Notes under the pieces: generated by a model
What the model was told of the DNA's origin: nothing
Databases searched by the model: none
The model's input: only the letters and a program-made list of their open reading frames with translations
Source of the DNA: [Pasteurella] aerogenes
Lineage (GTDB): Bacteria > Pseudomonadota > Gammaproteobacteria > Enterobacterales > Pasteurellaceae
Length of the DNA: 64,000 bases
Assembly: GCA_900637275.1 (NCBI GenBank)
Contig: LR134362.1
Coordinates: forward strand, 2,046,001-2,110,000
Reading direction: 5' to 3'
Part shown: positions 57,681 through 64,000 of the stretch, one piece after another
How positions within the stretch are numbered: the stretch's first letter is position 1
How the letters are laid out: every line of letters begins with the position of its first letter
Made by a program: the position numbers and the translations under genes

Positions 57681-57714
57681 AAAAAAGCAACCCAATCCGG
57701 TTGCTTTTTGTTTG
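57681..57714 (+). terminator. Terminator ending the pil-coaE cluster
   Basis: AAAAAGCAACC pairs with GGTTGCTTTTT around 57682-57709 and runs into a T tail. Confidence 0.85.
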
Positions 57715-57828
57715 ATTAGGGCTTATTTGTCCGCTTTTATCTTGAGTTCCGCTAAGGCTCTTGTTAAAATTGCTCACACTTCAGACGAGCGTCGCTATCG
57801 GCGTTCGTCAATATGTTCGGATGAAGGT

Positions 57829-58022
57829 AGCTGGAGAGTAGAGAATTGACTCTACACCGACGAGGTAAAATCTTTCAGGTGCAAATAATTTTGCGAGGAC
57901 TGTTACTGGACGAACCCTTGGAGAGATCCGATATGAATAATCATAATCGGACGCCGAAGGCGCAAAAGAGCGGTGATTTTTTTCACTGTTTTTCAAACGC
58001 TCAGGCAAAAGGACAGGGGCAA
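57829..58022 (+). ncRNA. Tandem glycine riboswitch
   Basis: Two glycine aptamers in tandem. Aptamer 1 spans about 57829-57914 (TGGAGAGTAGAG, ACACCGACGAGG, TTTCAGGTGCAAA, GAGGACTG). Aptamer 2 spans about 57917-58022 (TTGGAGAGATCC, ACGCCGAAGGCGCAAA, GCTCAGGCAAAAGGACAGGG). The conserved cores GGAGAG, CCGAAGG-GCAA and CAGGCAAAAGGAC are directly visible. About 105 bases separate it from the symporter gene. In Pasteurellaceae and Vibrio this riboswitch precedes Na+/alanine-glycine symporter genes. No clear terminator is in the platform, so translational control is possible. Confidence 0.92.
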
Positions 58023-58126
58023 GAGATAGTCGTGAATATAGTGCGTTTTGGGCGTGCTATTCCTTTTTATTTTATTCCGTGAATCTTTTCGCCTCCTTGT
58101 AAGCTGATTTTTTACGAGGAATTTCT

Positions 58127-59500
58127 ATGTCGTTAGAAACGATTTTGTCATCAATTAATACCTTTGTTTGGGGTCCACCGCTTTTGATTTTGTTATCCGG
58201 TACTGGGCTTTATTTAACATTGCGTTTAGGTTTCCTGCAAATTGTGCATTTGCCACGCGCGCTGGTCTATTTATTTAAAAAAGAACAAGGCACGAAAAAA
58301 GGGGATGTTTCTGCCTTTGCCGCTCTTTGTACCGCTTTGGCGGCAACCATTGGTACCGGTAATATCGTCGGTGTGGCAACCGCGGTTCAAGCCGGCGGAC
58401 CGGGGGCAATTTTTTGGATGTGGTTGGTGGCATTGCTGGGCATGGCAACTAAATACGCCGAGTGTTTATTGGCAGTGAAATATCGCGTGCGAGATAAGCA
58501 AGGTTTTATGGCTGGCGGTCCAATGTATTATATTGAAAACGGTCTGGGCATTCGTTGGCTGGCAAAATTATTTGCGGTGTTTGGTGTTTTGGTGGCGTTT
58601 TTTGGTATTGGTACCTTTCCACAAATTCAAGCCATTACGCATGCAATGCACGATACCTTTAGTGTACCGGTGGTTTGGAGCGCGGCGATAATGACTGTGC
58701 TGGTGGCGTTGATTATTTTGGGCGGTGTCAAGCGCATTGCGGTGGTTTCCTCAATTATCGTGCCTTTTATGGCGATCTTTTACGTGGCGATTTCCATGGT
58801 GATTATCATCATTAATTGGCAACAAGTGCCGGCGGCGTTGTCATTGATTATTTATAGCGCCTTTGATCCGCAAGCCGCGTTAGGTGGTGCTTTGGGGATT
58901 ACGGTGATGAAAGCTATTCAATCAGGCGTCGCACGGGGGATTTTCTCCAATGAATCCGGTTTAGGTAGCGCGCCAATTGCGGCGGCAGCGGCGCAAACCA
59001 AAGAACCGGTGCGCCAAGGGCTAATTTCCATGACCGGTACTTTTTTAGATACCATTATCGTTTGCTCAATGACCGGTATTGTGTTGGTGTTAACCGGAGC
59101 TTGGCAATCTGGTGTAGCGGGAGCGGCAATGACCAATCTTGCTTTTTCACAAGGCTTAGGCAGTAATATTGGCGCTACTATTGTTACCATTGGCTTGCTG
59201 TTTTTCGCCTTTACTACCATTTTGGGCTGGTGTTATTACGGGGAACGTTGTTTCGTTTATTTAGCAGGTATCAAAGGCATTAAAATTTATCGCCTGATTT
59301 TTATTGTGTTGGTCGGGTGCGGCGCCTTTATTCAATTGGAATTAATTTGGATTTTGGCAGATATTGTTAACGGATTGATGGCATTCCCGAATTTAATTGC
59401 GTTAATCGGCTTGCGCCATGTGATTGTGAGTGAAACCAAAGATTATTTTGCGCGCCTGAAAGCCTCGGCTCATGATCAAGATGAAGTCGCACAAGCTTAA
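58127..59500 (+). CDS. Sodium:alanine/glycine symporter (AGCS family)
   Basis: A 457-residue secondary transporter with about 11 membrane helices, typical of AGCS proteins (AlsT/DagA). Family tracts include LCTALAATIGTGNIVGVATA near the N-terminus, GGPGAIFWMWLVALLGMATKYAE, AIQSGVARGIFSNESGLGS and the GWCYYGERC motif. It takes up alanine or glycine with sodium. The glycine riboswitch upstream indicates glycine as the physiological substrate. Ribosome site GAGGA. Single gene with its own terminator, converging on waaC. Confidence 0.93.
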   Translation: MSLETILSSINTFVWGPPLLILLSGTGLYLTLRLGFLQIVHLPRALVYLFKKEQGTKKGDVSAFAALCTALAATIGTGNIVGVATAVQAGGPGAIFWMWLVALLGMATKYAECLLAVKYRVRDKQGFMAGGPMYYIENGLGIRWLAKLFAVFGVLVAFFGIGTFPQIQAITHAMHDTFSVPVVWSAAIMTVLVALIILGGVKRIAVVSSIIVPFMAIFYVAISMVIIIINWQQVPAALSLIIYSAFDPQAALGGALGITVMKAIQSGVARGIFSNESGLGSAPIAAAAAQTKEPVRQGLISMTGTFLDTIIVCSMTGIVLVLTGAWQSGVAGAAMTNLAFSQGLGSNIGATIVTIGLLFFAFTTILGWCYYGERCFVYLAGIKGIKIYRLIFIVLVGCGAFIQLELIWILADIVNGLMAFPNLIALIGLRHVIVSETKDYFARLKASAHDQDEVAQA

Positions 59501-59508
59501 TTGAGATA

Positions 59509-59539
59509 AAAAATCCTATCACATGATAGGATTTTTTTT
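59509..59539 (+). terminator. Symporter terminator
   Basis: AAATCCTATCA at 59511-59521 pairs with TGATAGGATTT at 59524-59534, followed by five T residues. It touches the end of the converging waaC frame. Confidence 0.85.
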
Positions 59540-60478
59540 AGGTGAAATATGTCAACACATGTTCGGCGCGAATTAAATCCATCCGTTTTTCTTGAATATA
59601 GATTTGATTTTTGCCATAGGTACCGATAAGTTTCGGATCGGTGGCGCCATAAAGGGTAATATTTTTTTATCCAAGGCAGCGCTGAGGTGTGCCAAGCCGG
59701 TATCCACAGAAATCACTGCTGCACTGTTGGCAATTTGCGCGGCAAGCTCCGTAAGCGAAAGTCGCGGTAAAACCACCGCACTTTCTATTCCCTCAGCAAT
59801 GTGTTCAGCACGTTGTTTTTCCGCCACATTGCCCCAAGGCAGACGAATTTGATAACCAAGTGCGGTCATTTTTTGCGCTAATTTTTTCCATTCACTCTCC
59901 GTCCAATGTTTTTCTGCGCGCGTGGTGGCATGAATAAACAGCACATAAGGAATTTCACTCGTTGGCGCAGCAAAATGCGAAGCAATTTGGTAATCGCCTT
60001 GAACGGTGGGAAGAGGGTAGGCTAAACTTTGGGCAACTAATTGACGAATACGCTCTACCGCATGTTGTTGATAATCAATATAAAATTTGTGATCATAAAA
60101 CAAGGCAGCGAGGGGTTCGCGCGCGCATTGACGGTCGTAACCGTATTTTTTACCGCGTGCAAAATAGGTCACTAAACAAGCACTTTTGAGCAAACCTTGG
60201 GCGTCAATGATGGCATCATATTCGGTTTGTTGCAATAAAGTGCGGTAGTTTTTCCATTGATTTCTGGTCGCAGCTTGGCATAAATTTTTGCGCCAACGTC
60301 GGATGGCAACGGGAATGACTTGCTTTACAGCACTGTGCCAACGCGGAATTTCAGCAAAATTTTCTTCCACCACCCAATCCACTTGCAAATCAGGAATGGC
60401 GCGCTGTGCATCGGTCAACGCCGGCAAGGTATGAATGATATCGCCCATGGAGGACGTTTTAACCAAGCAAATCCGCAT
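59538..60478 (-). pseudogene. waaC: LPS heptosyltransferase I (WaaC) with a one-base frameshift near its end
   Basis: WaaC adds the first heptose to Kdo in the LPS inner core. The frame from the ATG at 60478 matches the GT9 family (KTSSMGDIIHTLPAL, then VDTGLAHLSAALDKK) but then changes to an unrelated tail and stops at 59573. Adding one base in a run of seven A (coding strand; T at 59662-59668) restores the family sequence NITLYGATDPKLIGTYG...RMDLIRAEHVLTYF, ending at the TAA at 59538-59540 for 313 residues. The last 46 or so residues, holding part of the ADP-heptose site, are lost as read. This could be slippage-based phase variation, a real mutation or a homopolymer read error. Abuts waaF. 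Confidence 0.85.
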
Positions 60479-61519
60479 TTAATCAAGTAGCCCTTGTAAT
60501 TTTTCCAACACCATTTGCGGCGTAATATCAATTAAACTTTGATGATACCCCTCGGTGCTGTCGTCGCCTTTGCGAATTTTAATCAAGCCACCATCGATTA
60601 AGCGAATAATAACTGCATTGTCGGACAATGGCGGTGTATATTGTGGGCTGGTTGGTCCGTAGAGCGCCACCAGCGGACGTTTTAAGGCGGCGGCGATATG
60701 CATTAATCCGCTGTCATTGCTAACAATAGCCGCACAGTCGCTGATTAAATCTACTGCTTGATTAAGGCTGGTTTGACCGGCTAAATTGATACAATAACGT
60801 TGTAAATCCACTGGTAATGCGAGGCGAATTTGTTCTCCTACCGGGTGGTCTTTGGCGGAACCGAATAGGCGAATGGCATATCCTTGTCTGATCAATTGTT
60901 CCGCTAATGCGGCGTAATGATAATGTGGCCAACGTTTTGCCGGTCCGAATTCTGCGCCGGGACAAAATCCGATTGCAGGACGGTGTTGCGCAAGTGCGGT
61001 CTGTTTTTCGAAGATTTTTAGCGTGGCATCCCGCTGCGTTTTTTCAACCGTCAAATAAGGCATTGGAATCGGCAAGTCTGCTGCGGCGGGTAATGCGTGT
61101 TGTGTATAACCCAGCGCTACATAACGCTGCACCATCATGGGATAGGCTTTTTTATTGTGGCGTAAATCATTAAGCAAAATATACCGACTTTCCCCTTTCC
61201 AACCCCGTCGCAGCGGGATTTTGGCAAAATATGGAATAAATGCCGATTTTAATGAGTTTGGTAAGATGATTGCCATATCATATTGATTACGCAGGGATTT
61301 TCCAATGCGGTAACGTTCGCCTAAAGCAAAGGCACCATGCCCGATTGGCATGGTGATCGCTTGTCGCACTTCCGGCATTCGCGCCAGCAGCGGTTTACAC
61401 CAATCTGGCGCCAACACATCGATATTGCAATCCGGATGCTGCTGTTTTAGGGTTTGGTACAAGCTGTGCGACATCATCATATCGCCGACCCAAGAGGGAC
61501 CAATAATTAGTATGTTCAT
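60479..61519 (-). CDS. waaF: LPS heptosyltransferase II WaaF
   Basis: A 346-residue GT9 glycosyltransferase (E. coli 348) that adds the second heptose to the LPS inner core. Signatures are ILIIGPSWVGDMMMSHSLYQ at the N-terminus, FCPGAEFGPAKRWP with the lysine that contacts ADP-heptose, and VSNDSGLMHIAAALKRP. I use the ATG at 61519 (MNILIIGPS), the normal start, over a nine-codon extension. Its stop directly abuts the waaC start codon, so the two are one transcript, probably with hldD upstream. Confidence 0.94.
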   Translation of the reverse strand: MNILIIGPSWVGDMMMSHSLYQTLKQQHPDCNIDVLAPDWCKPLLARMPEVRQAITMPIGHGAFALGERYRIGKSLRNQYDMAIILPNSLKSAFIPYFAKIPLRRGWKGESRYILLNDLRHNKKAYPMMVQRYVALGYTQHALPAAADLPIPMPYLTVEKTQRDATLKIFEKQTALAQHRPAIGFCPGAEFGPAKRWPHYHYAALAEQLIRQGYAIRLFGSAKDHPVGEQIRLALPVDLQRYCINLAGQTSLNQAVDLISDCAAIVSNDSGLMHIAAALKRPLVALYGPTSPQYTPPLSDNAVIIRLIDGGLIKIRKGDDSTEGYHQSLIDITPQMVLEKLQGLLD

Positions 61520-61602
61520 CTTATTTTTCGGATAGAGTAACACCAAGTGCGGTCAAAAAATTCAATGTTTTCAAAGCGATTTAACCGCACGGGATTTGTG
61601 AC

Positions 61603-62529
61603 TTATTTATGATTAAGCCACGCCATATATTCCGCCACGCCTGTTGCTACATCTTTAAATTGATAATCGCAACCTGCCGCGCGAAGTTTGCTTAAATTCG
61701 CTTGAGTGTATTCTTGATAACGAGCTTTTAAATGTTCTGGGAATGGAATGGTTTCAATTTGTCCTTTCCCATGGAATTTCACCACTGCATCCGCCACTTC
61801 TTTAAAACTTTGTGCTTTACCGGTACCTAAATTGAAAATGCCCGATACGCCATTTTTCCATGCCCAAATATTCACCGCTGCCACATCGCCTACGTAAATA
61901 AAGTCGCGCAAGAAATGCTCGCTGCCGGCAAATAGTTTTGGATTTTCACCTCTGTTAATTTGGGTATTTAAATGAAATGCTACACTTGCCATTGAGCCTT
62001 TATGTTGTTCACGCGGACCGTAAACATTGAAATATTTAAAGCCACAAACAGGCGAATTGGCTTCCGGTAAAATTTCGCGCACATATTGGTCAAATAAGAA
62101 TTTTGAGTAACCGTAAGCGTTTAATGGACCTTCAAATTGACGTTCTTCCACGAATTCCGTTTTATCGCCATAAGTCGCCGCACTGGAGGCGTAGAGGAAT
62201 GGAATTTCGCGCTCTAAGCAATAATGCAACAACTCTTTAGAATATTCGTAGTTGTTGTGCATTAAATATTTACCATCCCATTCCGTGGTCGCCGAACAGG
62301 CACCCTCGTGGAAAATTACATCAATATCGCCCAAATCATCGCCGGCAATAATTGACGCCAAAAAGTCTTCTTTGTCGCAATAATCCGCAATATCCAAATC
62401 CACTAAATTCACAAATTTAGTGCCATCTTTCAGGTTGTCCACCACTAAAATATCTTTACGCCCCATATCGTTTAATGCTTTCACGATATTCGCGCCAATC
62501 ATTCCCGCGCCGCCTGTTACGATAATCAT
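61603..62529 (-). CDS. hldD: ADP-glyceromanno-heptose 6-epimerase HldD
   Basis: A 308-residue short-chain dehydrogenase-type epimerase (E. coli 310). It converts ADP-D-glycero-D-manno-heptose to the L-glycero form, the donor for WaaC and WaaF. The NADP-binding loop is GGAGMIG (6-12), and the catalytic Tyr139/Lys143 are in YGYSK. The conserved GPREQHKGSMASVAFH tract is also present. The start follows GAGGAC. It lies 83 bases before waaF; an uptake signal sits in that gap. The hldD-waaF-waaC order matches enteric gene clusters. Confidence 0.95.
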   Translation of the reverse strand: MIIVTGGAGMIGANIVKALNDMGRKDILVVDNLKDGTKFVNLVDLDIADYCDKEDFLASIIAGDDLGDIDVIFHEGACSATTEWDGKYLMHNNYEYSKELLHYCLEREIPFLYASSAATYGDKTEFVEERQFEGPLNAYGYSKFLFDQYVREILPEANSPVCGFKYFNVYGPREQHKGSMASVAFHLNTQINRGENPKLFAGSEHFLRDFIYVGDVAAVNIWAWKNGVSGIFNLGTGKAQSFKEVADAVVKFHGKGQIETIPFPEHLKARYQEYTQANLSKLRAAGCDYQFKDVATGVAEYMAWLNHK

Positions 62530-62619
62530 ATACTTGTCCTCTTGTTTGAGTATGGTTGCGGGTATTGTAATAGATTTTTGTCGGATGTGCTAAAAGTGCG
62601 GTGAAAAATTAAAGAATTT

Positions 62620-62647
62620 TTGCTTTATTGAACAAAACGCCTATAAT
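62620..62647 (+). promoter_or_regulatory. Probable fucR promoter
   Basis: TTGCTT at 62620-62625 and TATAAT at 62642-62647 are 16 bases apart, about 40 bases before the fucR ATG. Confidence 0.6.
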
Positions 62648-62688
62648 ATTTTTATATGACCGTTTTGCCCGTTTTTTTTGGAGGAGTT

Positions 62689-63441
62689 ATGCGTACGAGA
62701 GAAGACTTGATTATGCAAATGATCAATGCCACAGGGAGGGTGAATGTAAATGCACTGGCGCAACATTTTGAAGTTTCTGTGGAAACCGTGCGACGCGATT
62801 TGACTGCATTGGCGAAAAAAGGCTTGGTACATCGCGTGCATGGTGGGGCGGTTAGTCAAAAATCGAAAGATATTGGCAGTTCTTTTCAAGTGAGACAGCG
62901 AACCAATTATGAGGCGAAGCGTTCAATTGCCGAACGGGCAGTGGAATATGTTTTTGAGGGCGCGGTAATTGGTTTGGATGCCAGTTCAAGCAGTTGGCAT
63001 TTTGCACAGTTAATTCCGGATATTTCTTGTACTGTGATCACTAATTCTATGCACAACATTTCAGCTTTAGTTAACAAAAGCAACATTACCACGATTGCGA
63101 CTGGCGGCGTTTATTCAGGTAAATATGATGCGTTTTATGGACCGTTATCAGAACAATTATTACAACGCTTACATATTGATTTTTGTGTATTTTCTTGCAG
63201 TGGCGTGGATGAGGATGGCGCCATTTGGGAATCGAATGAGTTAAATGCATCCGTGAAACGGAAGATGATGGAAGCCTCGGCACAGAACTTTTTATTGTTA
63301 GATCAATCTAAAATCAATCGTAAAAATTTAATTCGTTTAGCAGAATTATCGCAGGTAGATATCTTATTTAGTGAGCCGCCGATCAATGAAAAATTACAGG
63401 CATATTGTCAGCAACATGACGTTTTAATTTCCATCAAATAA
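62689..63441 (+). CDS. fucR: L-fucose operon regulator FucR (DeoR family)
   Basis: A 250-residue DeoR/GlpR-family regulator. The N-terminal helix-turn-helix (about 5-55, FEVSVETVRRDLTALAKKG then VHRVHGGAV) is followed by a sugar-phosphate-sensing domain with the DASSSSWHFAQLIP and TGGVYSGKYDAFYGP motifs. In E. coli FucR activates the fucose regulon in response to fuculose-1-phosphate. I use the ATG at 62689 with GGAGGAG upstream. fucI follows in the same direction, 192 bases on. Confidence 0.88.
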   Translation: MRTREDLIMQMINATGRVNVNALAQHFEVSVETVRRDLTALAKKGLVHRVHGGAVSQKSKDIGSSFQVRQRTNYEAKRSIAERAVEYVFEGAVIGLDASSSSWHFAQLIPDISCTVITNSMHNISALVNKSNITTIATGGVYSGKYDAFYGPLSEQLLQRLHIDFCVFSCSGVDEDGAIWESNELNASVKRKMMEASAQNFLLLDQSKINRKNLIRLAELSQVDILFSEPPINEKLQAYCQQHDVLISIK

Positions 63442-63514
63442 TGCCCGAAATGACCGATTTTTGCGCATTTTGTTCTAAATCGGTCAGTTTGAGGCAGTCA
63501 AAACAGTCATTTTT

Positions 63515-63530
63515 TGTGAAGTCTGTCACG
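63515..63530 (+). promoter_or_regulatory. CRP site ahead of fucI
   Basis: TGTGAAGTCTGTCACG matches CRP consensus (TGTGA-N6-TCACA) at nine of ten positions. It lies 104 bases before the fucI ATG, so the fuc catabolic genes probably have their own cAMP-controlled promoter. Confidence 0.7.
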
Positions 63531-63633
63531 AAAAACGATCAAATTTCAAAAAAAATTAGAGTGATTTTTCTTTTTGATAAACAATATCTTCATACAAACG
63601 AAGTTATTTATCTAATCAAAAGAGGAATACATC

Positions 63634-64000
63634 ATGAGTCAATTTAAATCAACAGCGGTCAAAATTGGTATTCGTCCGACAATCGATGGTCGTCGTATGG
63701 GCGTACGCGAATCTCTTGAAGAACAAACCATGAATATGGCGAAATCTGTCGCCGAATTATTACAAACGCACGTTAGACATATTGACGGATCTTTTGTGGA
63801 ATGTGTCATTGCGGATACTTGTATTGGCGGTGTTGCAGAGGCAGCGGCTTGTGCAGAGAAATTTAAATTAAGCAATGTTGGTTTAACCATTACGGTGACA
63901 CCTTGTTGGTGCTATGGTTCTGAAACTATCGATATGGATCCACATATGCCGAAAGCGATTTGGGGTTTTAACGGTACGGAACGTCCGGGTGCGGTTTATT
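63634..64000 (+). CDS. fucI: L-fucose isomerase FucI, N-terminal part (cut by window end)
   Basis: The first 122 codons of L-fucose isomerase; the window ends inside the gene. The product converts L-fucose to L-fuculose in the cytoplasm. The sequence aligns closely with E. coli FucI: KIGIRPTIDGRRMGVRESLE, then EQTMNMAKSVAELL, ECVIADTCIGGVAEAAACAE, TVTPCWCYGSETIDMDP and GFNGTERPGAVY. The ATG has AGAGGA nine bases upstream. The catalytic residues lie further on, beyond the window. Together with fucR it indicates use of host mucin-type fucose. Confidence 0.95.
   Translation, partial: MSQFKSTAVKIGIRPTIDGRRMGVRESLEEQTMNMAKSVAELLQTHVRHIDGSFVECVIADTCIGGVAEAAACAEKFKLSNVGLTITVTPCWCYGSETIDMDPHMPKAIWGFNGTERPGAVY

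Noticed and set aside
57846..58082. 78-codon plus-strand frame
   Set aside because: It lies across the two glycine riboswitch aptamers, whose conserved RNA motifs explain the sequence.

Overview
The window comes from a gamma-proteobacterium of the Pasteurellaceae, in the branch that uses the Haemophilus-type DNA uptake signal. Roughly fifty copies of AAGTGCGGT or its complement ACCGCACTT are scattered through it, often as inverted pairs that double as terminators. Gene order (ilvY-rarD, lptM-cyaY-recQ, yihD-dsbA, ampD beside pilABCD, fucR-fucI) and protein sequences fit this family. I cannot name the genus or species.

Layout. 0-8 kb holds core metabolism: the ilvY end, rarD, ghrB, lysA-lptM, cyaY-recQ and pckA. 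8-18 kb is a complete maltose/maltodextrin regulon: malS and malEFG leftward, malK-lamB-malM rightward, around a shared control region with CRP sites. 18-22.4 kb holds a lipoprotein and a three-gene gentisate-to-pyruvate-plus-fumarate operon with a divergent LysR regulator. 22.7-28.7 kb holds rsmJ/trmA, maoP, yihD-dsbA, and a cNMP/CBS/DUF294 signalling protein coupled to a DnaQ-like exonuclease. 29.4-35 kb holds mobA, a lipoprotein and the fructose PTS operon fruBKA, whose FruB carries two HPr domains. 36-43.5 kb is a giant trimeric autotransporter adhesin split by a perfect 11-bp tandem duplication. 44.5-47.4 kb is a pncB / EIIC-like membrane protein / nadE operon for making NAD from nicotinate. 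48.7-52.1 kb holds trmL, engB, a small secreted protein, rpoH and ampD. 52.3-57.7 kb is the type IV pilus/competence operon pilABCD followed by coaE, yacG, a small acetyltransferase and a secreted protein. 57.8-59.5 kb is a tandem glycine riboswitch ahead of a Na+/alanine-glycine symporter. 59.5-62.5 kb is LPS inner-core heptose synthesis (waaC with a homopolymer frameshift, waaF, hldD). The right end is fucR and the start of fucI.

The most unusual element is a family of about 180-bp, strongly structured intergenic repeats (13 full or partial copies, all in one orientation). They form mosaic tandem arrays at four loci: 28.8-29.4, 35.0-35.7, 43.7-44.4 and 47.5-48.6 kb. Each copy has a short hairpin and then a nested long hairpin. 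The arrays bracket both the adhesin and the NAD module, so these two segments look like cassettes between direct repeats. Two probable contingency events (adhesin 11-bp duplication, waaC A7 tract) would switch surface structures. Candidate CRP or CRP/Sxy sites precede pilA, pckA, the mal genes and fucI, tying competence and alternative carbon use to cAMP.
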